Shown here in pieces: positions 24,204-32,903 of a DNA stretch of 64,000 bases (positions within the stretch are counted from its first letter, which is position 1; every line of letters starts with the position of its first letter). The translations under genes were made by a program, and so were the position numbers. Where the stretch lies: the NCBI RefSeq assembly GCF_900589395.1, contig NZ_UUIS01000067.1, positions 62,001-126,000 of the forward strand. The letters are read 5' to 3'. The DNA comes from Pseudomonas viridiflava (GTDB lineage: Bacteria > Pseudomonadota > Gammaproteobacteria > Pseudomonadales > Pseudomonadaceae). A model generated the notes under the pieces. It did not search any database, was not told the origin of the DNA, and was given only the letters and a program-made list of their open reading frames with translations.

Positions 24204-25532
24204 TCAGTCGGCCGGCACGGCCACCGGCTGAGGGTCCTGGCTGCGCCAGTGCGGCAGCGAGTTCCAGTAGCGCTCGCCCTTGGCGTCGTCGTACAGGCCT
24301 TCCCAGCGCGAGATGACCAGCACGGCCAGGGCGTTGCCGATCACGTTCAGGGCGGTGCGCGCCATGTCCATGATGCGGTCGACACCCGCGATGAAGGCCA
24401 GGCCTTCGAGCGGGATGCCCACGCTGCCCAGGGTGGCCAGCAGCACCACGAAGGACACACCCGGCACGCCGGCGATGCCCTTGGAGGTGACCATCAGGGT
24501 CAGCACCAGCATCAGTTGCTGGCCCAGCGACAGGTCGATGCCATAGAGCTGGGCAATGAAGATCGCCGCGATGCTCTGGTACAGCGTCGAGCCGTCGAGG
24601 TTGAACGAATAACCGGTTGGCACCACGAAGCTGCAGATGGCCTTGGGCGCGCCATAGGCTTCCATCTTGCTGATGATGCGCGGCAGCGCGGTTTCGGAGC
24701 TGGCGGTGGAGTAGGCCAGGATCAGCTCATCCTTGAAGATGCGCATCAGCCTGATCACCGAAAAACCGAACAGGCGGGCGATCAGGCCCAGCACCACCAG
24801 GGCGAAGAAGGCAATCGCCACATAGACCAGGATCACCAGCTTGGCCAGCGGCAGCAGCGAAGCAAAGCCGAAGTTGGCCACGGTGACGGCGATCAGTGCG
24901 AACACACCGATCGGCGCGTAGGCCATGATCATGTGGGTGACCTTGAACATGGTCTCCGACACGCCCTGGAACATCTTTACCAGCGGGTCACGCACTTCGG
25001 CCTGCAAGCTGGCCAGGCCCATGCCGAACATCACCGAAAAGAAGATGATCGGCAACATGTCGCCACGGGCCACGGCGGCAAAGATGTTCGACGGGATCAG
25101 GTTGAGGATCGTGGCGATAAAGGCATGGTCATGCTGCACTTCGGCCGTGGTCGCCATGTACTTGGAGATGTCCGACGTGCCCAAGGTGCTCATGTCGATG
25201 CCCGCGCCCGGCTGGAACAGATTGCCCAGCACCAGGCCGACGACAATGGCGATGGTGGTCACGACCTCGAAATAGAGGATGGTCTTCAGCCCGATGCTGC
25301 CCAGCTTCTTGGCATCGCCGACGCCGGCGATGCCGACGATCAGCGAGGCGACCACGATCGGCACCACGATCATCTTGATCAGGCGAATGAAAATATCACC
25401 TGCCGGTTGCAGGATATTGCTGATCCACCAGGCCTTCTCGGCACTGAAGTGGTTGAGCAGGGCGCCCAGGGCGATGCCCAGCACCAGACCGATCAGAATC
25501 TGCCAGGCCAGACTCAGTTTTGCCTTCTTCAT
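24204..25532 (-). CDS. gltP: glutamate/aspartate:proton symporter
   Basis: 442 residues, a dicarboxylate/amino acid:cation symporter. Family motifs are the serine-rich reentrant loop AYSTASSETALPRI, the NLDGSTLYQSIAAIFIAQLYG stretch and SKGIAGVPGVSFVVLLATL. It takes up L-glutamate or L-aspartate with protons; C4-dicarboxylates are possible for DctA-like members. The neighbourhood matches PA5479 (gltP) of P. aeruginosa, from memory. A sigma54-type promoter at 25711-25728 and an adjacent palindrome suggest control by an enhancer-binding protein, as known for acidic amino acid uptake in Pseudomonas. Confidence 0.9.
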   Translation of the reverse strand: MKKAKLSLAWQILIGLVLGIALGALLNHFSAEKAWWISNILQPAGDIFIRLIKMIVVPIVVASLIVGIAGVGDAKKLGSIGLKTILYFEVVTTIAIVVGLVLGNLFQPGAGIDMSTLGTSDISKYMATTAEVQHDHAFIATILNLIPSNIFAAVARGDMLPIIFFSVMFGMGLASLQAEVRDPLVKMFQGVSETMFKVTHMIMAYAPIGVFALIAVTVANFGFASLLPLAKLVILVYVAIAFFALVVLGLIARLFGFSVIRLMRIFKDELILAYSTASSETALPRIISKMEAYGAPKAICSFVVPTGYSFNLDGSTLYQSIAAIFIAQLYGIDLSLGQQLMLVLTLMVTSKGIAGVPGVSFVVLLATLGSVGIPLEGLAFIAGVDRIMDMARTALNVIGNALAVLVISRWEGLYDDAKGERYWNSLPHWRSQDPQPVAVPAD

Positions 25533-25710
25533 GTCGTTACCTATATGCGAAGTGCCTGGACCGCCTGGGCACCATGGCGTCGCCCTGCCTTATTCCGCAG
25601 CAGGTTCAAGTCATGGAAATAAAGCCCCGGACAGCCCACAGGAAGTCACCGCAAACGAGCATCCGAGCTCAATGGCAGGCGAAAAAAGGCGCAACTATTC
25701 CGGCGACGGC

Positions 25711-25728
25711 AAAGCACGTCTAATGCCA
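25711..25728 (-). promoter_or_regulatory. candidate sigma54 promoter for gltP
   Basis: On the minus strand TGGCATTAGACGTGCTTT has the invariant GG-N10-GC arrangement of sigma54 -24/-12 elements. It lies about 180 bp before the gltP start. No competing good sigma70 promoter was seen. Confidence 0.6.
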
Positions 25729-25742
25729 TATCGGCCTGAGTC

Positions 25743-25757
25743 ATGCCGAATCGGCAT
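25743..25757. promoter_or_regulatory. palindrome next to the gltP sigma54 promoter
   Basis: ATGCCGA-A-TCGGCAT is a perfect 7-bp inverted repeat, 15 bp upstream of the -24 box; a partial copy (ATGCC..ATCGGC) overlaps the promoter. It could be an enhancer-binding protein site. It does not exactly match the TTCGG-N4-CCGAA motif I recall for AauR. Confidence 0.45.
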
Positions 25758-26190
25758 AGAAAAACCGACGAGCAGTCATTGGCGAAGGTTGGAAATGATG
25801 CCGTGATCCGGCGCAGACATGGCTAGAACGTCGCCTGCGGGATGACAAGAGGTGGCGGGTTGGGCTGACACAACTTTAGCGGGCGTAGCGAAAATTCCTA
25901 CGCCGTTTACTGGATATACGGTCGTAAAAAGCAGAACCTGATCACACACGCGCATTAAAAAGCGCCATGCGCGTCGAGGTTGCAAGGAACCTTGTTCGAC
26001 GAGAATGGCGCTTCACCTGACCCGGCCCTTCACGGAGGTACTCCCTGTACCCCTAGGTCACACCGATCATGCTGCAATCAATGCGTCCCGGCCCCCTGGT
26101 CATGTGCGTACCCTCCTCGGGCCGCACAGCGTTGATAAAGAAACGATTGGACAGGCGTCGTTCTTTACCTGTTAAACCTTCAACGGCCTG
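25758..26190. other. non-coding region with strong secondary structure
   Basis: No convincing gene. A nested hairpin at 25960-26013 dominates. A second imperfect hairpin, AAAGAAACGA / TCGTTCTTT, lies at about 26136-26166 just after the ivy stop and could end the ivy transcript. The frames here are short and unlike genes. Confidence 0.6.
25960..26013 (-). terminator. nested three-level hairpin with T-run on the minus strand
   Basis: Outer stem AAGCGCCAT (25960-25968) pairs perfectly with ATGGCGCTT (26005-26013). Inside, CGTCGA pairs with TCGACG, and GGTT with AACC. On the minus strand the stem is followed by TTTTT, so it could terminate transcripts coming from the ivy side, or be the 3' end of a small RNA. 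Too elaborate for a plain terminator. Confidence 0.5.
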
Positions 26191-26658
26191 TCAGTACCAG
26201 TTCGGGTCCTTTTTAAGCTGCTCTTGAAGCAGCTTTTGCATGCCCTCGTCGGGCTTGCCCAGGAACCGATAGTCCGCGTGCCTTGTGGGCGATTTGTCGG
26301 AGGGCAGTCCTGCAGGGACTTCGACCAACATCGCGTACATGTCGTCCTTGTCATCCATGCCGGCCGCCACGATCAGACGCTTGCTGCGGCAGGTCTCGGC
26401 GGTCTCGCACAGCGGTCCCACCAGATACCTGTCGCCGTCCTCGGTGGTGGCCGTCATTTGTTCTGAGGTTCCCGACAGGTTCATGACCCAGTCGGGCAAC
26501 CGCTCTTCCTTTTGCACCAGCGACGTCCATGCCTGGCGGTATTCAGGGGAGCTTTGCAGCAATTCACTGGCCCGTGTCTGTCCGTCATTGGCGGCCAGAG
26601 CCGCGGCACTGCCGCCCATCAACAGGGCGGCTGCCAATGCAGGAATGGCGGTGCGCAC
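26191..26658 (-). CDS. ivy: Ivy-type inhibitor of vertebrate lysozyme
   Basis: 155 residues with a signal peptide (cleavage near ALAA-NDG). The mature part resembles the Ivy family: SPEYRQAWTSLVQ, PDWVMNLSGTSEQM and the loop LCETAETC, whose Cys pair (CxxxxxC) corresponds to the family's disulfide-bounded inhibitory loop, followed by LIVAAGMDDKDDMYAMLVEV. It would protect peptidoglycan in the periplasm from c-type lysozymes or control endogenous lytic enzymes. The DUF1328 gene ends 2 bp upstream, so the two form one transcript. The loop differs from the E. coli CKPHDC version. Confidence 0.8.
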   Translation of the reverse strand: MRTAIPALAAALLMGGSAAALAANDGQTRASELLQSSPEYRQAWTSLVQKEERLPDWVMNLSGTSEQMTATTEDGDRYLVGPLCETAETCRSKRLIVAAGMDDKDDMYAMLVEVPAGLPSDKSPTRHADYRFLGKPDEGMQKLLQEQLKKDPNWY

Positions 26659-26659
26659 C

Positions 26660-26824
26660 TTAGCCTCGACCGCGACGACCGAAGAAGAACGACACGACGA
26701 ACATCACCAGGAATACGACGAACAGAATCTTCGCGATACCAGTAGCCGTGCCTGCGATACCACCGAAGCCCAGTACAGCCGCAACGATGGCGATGATCAG
26801 AAACGTGATAGCCCAACTCAACAT
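26660..26824 (-). CDS. DUF1328 (YtjA-like) small membrane protein
   Basis: 54 residues from the ATG at 26824 ([19 protein letters not shown]), with two hydrophobic helices and a basic end, FFGRRGRG. The longer frame reading through to 27064 is not supported. Proteins of this family are small, stress-associated and of unknown function. GAGTATCACC precedes the start. Cotranscribed with ivy. Confidence 0.85.
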
Positions 26825-26861
26825 GGTGATACTCCTTGACTGCTTGGTGAATTCGATCAGG

Positions 26862-27155
26862 TCAGAAAACCCAGCGCTGCTGATAGGGCTGTGCTGGTAC
26901 GTTCTGTGACACCAGTCGGTCGACCGGCATCTTGTTGGCGGTGGCAGGTACGGAAACCGGCTCGTGCTGTTGAATTGAAGGCAGGGAGGCATGGGACATG
27001 AACGTCTGATGAATCGCCGCCGCTTCCTGGGCCTGTTCCCAGCGTTGCAGCTGCTGGGCGCCAAGCAAGGTAAGCAGCACGATCAGACTGGCGAAGAGAC
27101 CTTGCTGAACCCGCAGGGGCGAGAGATGCAATGGGGCAATACGCAGACTGTTCAT
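26862..27155 (-). CDS. small single-helix membrane protein, unknown
   Basis: 97 residues from the ATG at 27155, which follows a strong GGAGGG ribosome site; the longer frame upstream lacks one. A membrane helix ([21 protein letters not shown], about 20-40) is followed by a Gln/Ala-rich, probably periplasmic part. I do not recognise a family. It lies 37 bp upstream of the DUF1328-ivy pair and may be cotranscribed with it. Confidence 0.65.
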
Positions 27156-27369
27156 TGATACATACCCTCCAACATTCTTATCGACCGGAGCCTTCCGACC
27201 TTTGTCATTAGGAGTATTGCAGTCTGCATGCCAGTTTTTTTCTGATAAAAAAACCAATAAAAACAAGTAGTTATGAAAATCGTGAAAGTTGTGCTGCAAG
27301 CAAGCTGCACGATTGGGCCCCTGGCATCGTGCGTTCTGCACGAACGCCCGGACTCAAGTCAAAATGCCA

Positions 27370-28215
27370 TCAGGTAGTGCGTGCCAACACCTTCAATGCA
27401 TCGGCATTCACGCCTTTGACACCGCGGATATTGCGGGCGATTTCGACAGCCAGTTCCTTTTCGGCAAAGTTGGCCACCACGCCATTGAGGGTGACCACGC
27501 CTTCCCGGGTGTCGACCTTGATGTTCAGGCCATCGAGGTTACGGCTATAAATGAGGCTGGACTTGACCTTGCTGGTCACCCACGCATCGCTCATCTGTTC
27601 GGTGGTGCTCAAGGCTTGTGGCTGGGTCTTGGCGGCGATCGAATCGGCAGCGCTGAGGCTGATCAGGTTGTTGACGCTGACCACCCCGTCGGTATTGCTC
27701 GCCAGGTTACCGGCCAGTTCCTTGGCCTCAGGGCTTTGCGCACGTCCTTTGAGCGTCACCACGCCGTCGGCACTGGCCACATCGATTTCCATGCCTTGGG
27801 TCACGTTGCTCCACAGCAGTTTGGATTTGATCGTCGCCACCAGCGTGGCGTCTTCGAAGCGCTGGGCCATGCCGGAGCGGCTGCCAGGCTCGCTGGTCAG
27901 CGCCGGATCGATCTGCAACTGGTTGTCGACCTTGTCGATGCCCTGCACGTCCAGGGCAATACGCTCGGCCAGTTCGCGCTCGACCTCGTTCTCGACCTTG
28001 CCCGACAGCCTGGCGGTGCCTTGTTCGACATCGACTTTTATGTCCAGCGGGCTCAAGTGCTTGTTCAGGGCGATGGCCGTCCAGATCGAACCTTCCTGGC
28101 GAGCTTCGAGCAGCGGGCCGGCGGCCTGTTCCGGCGCCGCCTGCACCATTACGGCCTGCGAGCCGAGCAGCAGGGTCGTGGCGGTGGCCAGGGCGATGTT
28201 CTTGAGCGGATGCAT
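27370..28215 (-). CDS. periplasmic protein with three BON domains
   Basis: 281 residues from the ATG at 28215 (AAGGAGAA ribosome site). Signal peptide ending near VQAAPEQ, then three BON modules of about 65 residues, each with the ...VDVEQGTARLSGKVEN... / ...DGVVTLKGRAQS... / ...EGVVTLNGVVAN... core. BON (OsmY-like) proteins bind envelope membranes and are induced by osmotic or envelope stress. Neighbouring algB suggests a link to the AlgU/alginate network, but no clear AlgU promoter was seen for this gene. Convergent hairpins follow the stop. Confidence 0.88.
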   Translation of the reverse strand: MHPLKNIALATATTLLLGSQAVMVQAAPEQAAGPLLEARQEGSIWTAIALNKHLSPLDIKVDVEQGTARLSGKVENEVERELAERIALDVQGIDKVDNQLQIDPALTSEPGSRSGMAQRFEDATLVATIKSKLLWSNVTQGMEIDVASADGVVTLKGRAQSPEAKELAGNLASNTDGVVSVNNLISLSAADSIAAKTQPQALSTTEQMSDAWVTSKVKSSLIYSRNLDGLNIKVDTREGVVTLNGVVANFAEKELAVEIARNIRGVKGVNADALKVLARTT

Positions 28216-28430
28216 GGGGTTCTCCTTGGCAGGCTTGTCAGGACCACGCGCACAAACGGCGCGGCGTGGGCTGAGCGGTTTTTGCGACAAGCGGGCGGTG
28301 GAATCGCCTGTTAGCCAATGCAAAAGCAGATAGCTACCATGCTTGCCGCATAATCAATCAGAATTGACCATGCAACTTGCCCGATGATTCCGAGACTAAC
28401 CAAGACTATTCACTTAGGAGCGTAGGAAAA

Positions 28431-29777
28431 ATGGAAGCAGCCACTGAGAATCAGGGCCGTATTCTGCTTGTGGATGATGAATCCGCGATCCTTCGCACCT
28501 TCCGGTATTGCCTGGAAGACGAAGGCTACAGCGTGGCGACGGCCAACAGCGCCGCACAAGCCGACGCATTGATGCAGCGCCAGGTCTTCGACCTGTGCTT
28601 TCTGGATCTGCGGCTGGGCGAAGACAACGGCCTTGATGTGCTGGCGCAGATGCGCGTGCAGGCGCCCTGGATGCGCGTGGTCATCGTGACCGCGCATTCG
28701 GCCATCGATACGGCGGTCGACGCCATCCAGGCCGGCGCCGCCGACTACCTGGTCAAGCCTTGCAGCCCTGATCAACTGCGCCTGGCCACGGCCAAGCAGC
28801 TGGAAGTGCGGCACTTGTCGGCCCGTCTCGAAGCACTTGAAGGGGAGATCCGCAAACCCAAGGACGGCCTGGATTCGCACAGCCCGATGATGATGTCGAT
28901 CCTGGAAACTGCCCGCCAGGTGGCAGTCACCGACGCCAACATTCTGATTCTGGGCGAGTCAGGTACCGGCAAGGGCGAACTGGCCCGCGCGATCCACGGC
29001 TGGAGCAAGCGTGCCAAGAAGTCCTGCGTGACCATCAACTGCCCGTCGTTGACCGCCGAGCTGATGGAAAGTGAGCTGTTCGGCCACAGCCGGGGCGCTT
29101 TCACGGGGGCCAGCGAAAGCACCCTCGGCCGGGTCAACCAGGCCGATGGCGGCACGCTGTTTCTTGACGAGATCGGCGATTTTCCGCTGACCTTGCAACC
29201 CAAATTGCTGCGTTTCATTCAGGATAAGGAATATGAACGGGTCGGTGACCCGGTCACCCGCCGGGCCGATGTGCGTATTCTGGCGGCCACCAACCTGAAC
29301 CTGGAAGACATGGTGCGCAGCGGGCGCTTCCGTGAAGACCTGCTGTACCGGCTGAACGTCATCACCCTGCACCTGCCGGCCCTGCGCGAGCGCAGCGAAG
29401 ACATCCTGACCCTGGCCGACCGTTTCCTGGCCCGCTTCGTCAAGGACTACTCGCGCCCGGCACGCGGCTTCAGCGAGGAAGCACGTTCGGCGCTGCTCAA
29501 CTACCGTTGGCCAGGCAACATCCGCGAACTGCGCAACGTGATCGAGCGGGCCAGCATCATCTGCCCGCAGGACCGCGTGGAGGTCGCCCATCTGGGCATG
29601 GCCGAGCAACCGGTCAGCAATGCCCCGCGGGTCGGCGCGTCGATGAGCCTGGACGAGCTGGAAAAAGCCCACATTGGCGCCGTACTGGCCACGAGCGACA
29701 CGTTGGACCAAGCTGCGAAAACATTGGGTATCGATGCTTCGACCCTGTATCGCAAACGCAAGCAGTACAACCTGTAA
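28431..29777 (+). CDS. algB: NtrC-family response regulator AlgB
   Basis: 448 residues, as for AlgB. Receiver domain with phospho-acceptor Asp59 (LCFLDLRLG), AAA+ domain with Walker A GESGTGKGE and the sigma54-contact loop GAFTGAS, and a C-terminal Fis-type helix-turn-helix (LDQAAKTLGIDASTLYRKRKQYNL). AlgB activates alginate genes in P. aeruginosa and is also controlled by light-linked signalling through KinB. The ATG at 28431 follows TAGGAAAA; an ATG at 28377 lies in an unlikely leader. Followed after 18 bp by kinB. Confidence 0.95.
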   Translation: MEAATENQGRILLVDDESAILRTFRYCLEDEGYSVATANSAAQADALMQRQVFDLCFLDLRLGEDNGLDVLAQMRVQAPWMRVVIVTAHSAIDTAVDAIQAGAADYLVKPCSPDQLRLATAKQLEVRHLSARLEALEGEIRKPKDGLDSHSPMMMSILETARQVAVTDANILILGESGTGKGELARAIHGWSKRAKKSCVTINCPSLTAELMESELFGHSRGAFTGASESTLGRVNQADGGTLFLDEIGDFPLTLQPKLLRFIQDKEYERVGDPVTRRADVRILAATNLNLEDMVRSGRFREDLLYRLNVITLHLPALRERSEDILTLADRFLARFVKDYSRPARGFSEEARSALLNYRWPGNIRELRNVIERASIICPQDRVEVAHLGMAEQPVSNAPRVGASMSLDELEKAHIGAVLATSDTLDQAAKTLGIDASTLYRKRKQYNL

Positions 29778-29795
29778 GCCTGTTATCGGTGTTGC

Positions 29796-31583
29796 ATGAA
29801 ATTGGCAATCAAGCTGCGTACACGTCTTTTCCTGAGTATTTCGGCGCTGATCACCGTCGCGCTGCTGGGGCTGCTATTGGGCCTGGTCAGCGTGGTGCAG
29901 ATGGCCCGCACCCAGGAATCAATGATTCAGGGCAATTTCACGACGCTTGACCTGGGTCTGAAGCTGCGCCAGAACCTGGGCGATCAGCTGGTGCTGATGC
30001 TCGACACCGAAACCCCGGCAGAACGGCTGGAGCATATTCAGGCCCAGTTCCAGACCTTGCTGGAGCAAGGCGTGGAGCACGATCGCCTCAACCACACCGA
30101 CAGCGGGTTTGGTAACGCCCTGGCCAATTACCAGAAATTTCTCACTGCCTACCGGCACGACAAGCCAGAAGAGCTGGGCATTCGTCGCAACCCTGAGCTC
30201 AGTGCCAGCTTCAACAACCTGCGCAATGACCTGCTCGAGGCGTATCGGGTGGCGCTGGACAACATCAACATGGCCGAACGCAACGCCCGCGAACGCGCCT
30301 ACTGGATCGCTGCGCTGCTGGGCCTGGTGGGGCTGGCGGTGCTGTGCATCGGCTTTGTCACCGCCAACGGGATCGCCCGACGCTTCGGCACGCCCATCGA
30401 GGCGCTGGCCAAGGCGGCGGACAAGATCGGCCAAGGCGATTTCGAGGTGACCCTGCCCATCTCCGCCGCCACCGAAATGAACCAGTTGACCCGTCGCTTC
30501 GGGCTCATGGCCGAAGCCTTGCGCAAGCACCAGGCGACCAATATCGATGAACTGGTGGCCGGCCAGCAACGCCTGCAAGCGGTGCTCGACAGCATCGACG
30601 ACGGCCTGCTGATGATCGACCGCCAGGGTCAGCTGGAACACCTCAACCCGGTGGCCCAGCGCCAACTGGGCTGGAACGAAAGCCGTCTGGGCCAGCGCCC
30701 GGGTGAGGCCCTGGCACGGCCGGAGCTGGACCAGGAAATCCTGCTGAGCCTGCGCGGCGGCACGCTGGAACGCGCCCCGGATGACCTGGCCATCGACATC
30801 GACGGCGAATCGCGCCTGCTGACCTACAGCCTGACACCGGTCAGCCATGCCAACGGCGATATTCTCGGCGCAGTGATGGTGCTGCATGACGTCACCGAGC
30901 AACGGGCATTCGAACGGGTGCGCAGCGAGTTCGTGTTGCGCGCCTCGCATGAACTGCGCACCCCGGTGACCGGCATGCACATGGCCTTCGGCCTGCTGCA
31001 GGAACGCGTGCATTTTGCCGAAGAAAGCCGCGAGGCCGACCTGTTCAATACGGTCAAGGAAGAGATGCAGCGCCTGATGCAACTGATCAACGACCTGCTG
31101 AACTTCTCGCGTTACCAGAGCGGCTTGCAGAAGCTCAAGCTGGCACCGTGCTCGATCGAACAGATGATGGAAGAGGTACGCCTGCGCTTTGCCGAGCGCG
31201 CCGAAGAACAGGACATCGTGTTGCAACTGGACATCCAGGAAAACATGCCGCGCCTGCACGCCGACCAGTCACAACTGGAACGGGTACTGGACAACCTGCT
31301 GGACAACGCCCTGCGTCATACCCCGGAAAACGGCCTGATCCGCCTGCAGGCCCGACGCCACGGCGAGCGGGCGATCCTGAGCATCGAAGACAATGGCGAA
31401 GGCATCGCCTATGGCAACCAGGCGCGGATTTTCGAACCCTTCGTGCAGGTCGGCCGCAAGAAGGGTGGTGCGGGGCTGGGGCTGGCCCTGTGCAAGGAAA
31501 TCGTCCAGTTGCACGGTGGACGGATGGGGGTCTACTCAAGGCCCGGGCAGGGAACCCAGTTTTATATGGCGCTGCCGTACTGA
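29796..31583 (+). CDS. kinB: sensor histidine kinase KinB
   Basis: 595 residues. Membrane helix at about 11-35, periplasmic helical sensor region, second helix near 170-190, HAMP linker, PAS domain (about 255-360), HisKA with phospho-accepting His in RASHELRTPVTGM, and HATPase_c motifs DNLLDNALRHT, IEDNGEGI and GGAGLGLALCKEI. KinB phosphorylates and dephosphorylates AlgB. The operon with algB is conserved. Followed by a REPIN-rich gap of about 320 bp. Confidence 0.95.
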   Translation: MKLAIKLRTRLFLSISALITVALLGLLLGLVSVVQMARTQESMIQGNFTTLDLGLKLRQNLGDQLVLMLDTETPAERLEHIQAQFQTLLEQGVEHDRLNHTDSGFGNALANYQKFLTAYRHDKPEELGIRRNPELSASFNNLRNDLLEAYRVALDNINMAERNARERAYWIAALLGLVGLAVLCIGFVTANGIARRFGTPIEALAKAADKIGQGDFEVTLPISAATEMNQLTRRFGLMAEALRKHQATNIDELVAGQQRLQAVLDSIDDGLLMIDRQGQLEHLNPVAQRQLGWNESRLGQRPGEALARPELDQEILLSLRGGTLERAPDDLAIDIDGESRLLTYSLTPVSHANGDILGAVMVLHDVTEQRAFERVRSEFVLRASHELRTPVTGMHMAFGLLQERVHFAEESREADLFNTVKEEMQRLMQLINDLLNFSRYQSGLQKLKLAPCSIEQMMEEVRLRFAERAEEQDIVLQLDIQENMPRLHADQSQLERVLDNLLDNALRHTPENGLIRLQARRHGERAILSIEDNGEGIAYGNQARIFEPFVQVGRKKGGAGLGLALCKEIVQLHGGRMGVYSRPGQGTQFYMALPY

Positions 31584-31627
31584 CAGGTCATGCGCAGGAG
31601 CGGCCTGGCGATGGTTACTCTAAAAAA

Positions 31628-31773
31628 CAAGTTACTGATTTTAATGGATATTAAATTCACCGCTTGTAGGAGCGCGCTTGCCCGCGACCGAGTGCGAAGC
31701 GCTTGCAAAATTTATGAAACACCACAATTTTACGACTGCTAACGCAGCCGGTCGCGGGCAAGCGCGCTCCTAC
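31628..31773. repeat. REPIN with AT-rich tail
   Basis: GTAGGAGCGCGCTTGCCC (from 31666) and GGGCAAGCGCGCTCCTAC (to 31773) are inverted ends; the flank 31628-31665 includes TACTGATTTTAATGGATATT, matching the tails at 4179-4216 and 10557-10600. The gap 31584-31904 also holds a tandem 13-mer at 31801-31826 (GCGCTCCGCCTTG twice) and nothing coding. Confidence 0.85.
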
Positions 31774-31904
31774 CGGGCCCCATAATTACTGCGCGACAGC
31801 GCTCCGCCTTGGCGCTCCGCCTTGGCGCTGTGTCATGCAGTGTGCAATAGGGGGGCAATCAATGAGTCAGGCAAATAAAAGGGGTGGTATTAAAAGCTAT
31901 TACC

Positions 31905-32828
31905 CTACGCCGCACCTTTTCCGGGGGCGTCCATATAACCCTCGCCGTTGACCATCTCGATCAGGGCAGCCGCGCTTACGGGACGCGAAAACAACCAGCC
32001 CTGGCCATGCATCACGCCTTCGCCGCTGAGCAGCATGGCCTGCGACTCAAACTCCACGCCTTCAGCGATGACCCTCAGTTGCAGGGCATGGGCCATGCGG
32101 ATGATGTGCGGGACCACGCCACTGCTGGCCGCGTCATGCCCCAGCGCATCGATAAACGCCTTGTCGATTTTCAGGCCGTCCACTGGCAAGGTCTGCAGGT
32201 ACGCCAGGCTGCAATAACCGGTGCCGAAATCGTCGATCAACACGTTATGCCCACGGTCACGCAGGGTCTGCAGGTGATTGCAGGCTTTCATGGCGTCGAC
32301 CAGGCTGCGTTCGGTCACTTCGAAGGCTATCTGCCGCGCCGCCACTTGATGCAGCGCCAGCAGGCGGCCCACCACCTGGCTGATACGCGGAGCCATGACA
32401 TCGCACGCCGCCAGGTTCACCGACACATACAGGTGCGGATGATTGCGCAGCAGCGGGCCCAGTTGCTCGAGCAGGCCGCGCAGGACGACATCGGTGATCT
32501 GGCGAATCTGCCCGGTGTCCTCGGCCAGCGCAATGAACAGGTCAGGGCGGGTCATCGTGCCATCGGCACGCTGCCAGCGCACCAGCGCTTCGGCCCCCAC
32601 GCACTGGCGAGTGTCGAGGTTGAAGATAGGCTGGTACAACACCTTGAACTCACCACGCCGTAACGCAACGTCCAGCGCGCGGCGCAGTGACGTGCGCCGA
32701 CGCACCCACAGCCAGGCCAAGGCGCCATTGCACAGAGTCATCAGCGGGCTGCCGGACAGCAGCGCGCTGGAGGCGGCGACCAGCAGGGCCAGTTGCCAGG
32801 GAGAGTGAATCAGTGCAGCAAGACACAT
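31905..32828 (-). CDS. short EAL-domain c-di-GMP phosphodiesterase
   Basis: 307 residues. An N-terminal hydrophobic part (about 9-42, WQLALLVAASSALLSG...ALAWLWVRRR) leads straight into an EAL domain. EAL catalytic motifs look intact: GAEALVRW, NLAA, IDDFGTGYCSLAYL, LKIDKAFI and AEGVE. It should hydrolyse c-di-GMP at the inner membrane. Membrane EAL proteins of this type usually carry a periplasmic CSS sensor domain before the last helix, giving about 500 residues; here none is present. The gene for AmiD ends 75 bp upstream on the same strand. Confidence 0.85.
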   Translation of the reverse strand: MCLAALIHSPWQLALLVAASSALLSGSPLMTLCNGALAWLWVRRRTSLRRALDVALRRGEFKVLYQPIFNLDTRQCVGAEALVRWQRADGTMTRPDLFIALAEDTGQIRQITDVVLRGLLEQLGPLLRNHPHLYVSVNLAACDVMAPRISQVVGRLLALHQVAARQIAFEVTERSLVDAMKACNHLQTLRDRGHNVLIDDFGTGYCSLAYLQTLPVDGLKIDKAFIDALGHDAASSGVVPHIIRMAHALQLRVIAEGVEFESQAMLLSGEGVMHGQGWLFSRPVSAAALIEMVNGEGYMDAPGKGAA

Positions 32829-32903
32829 GGTGGTGGCGCGCGTGAAGGGACCACTCTCAGGTATAGCAACACGCGGGCAAATCGCGCGCGCTCAGGCCGG
32901 CGT

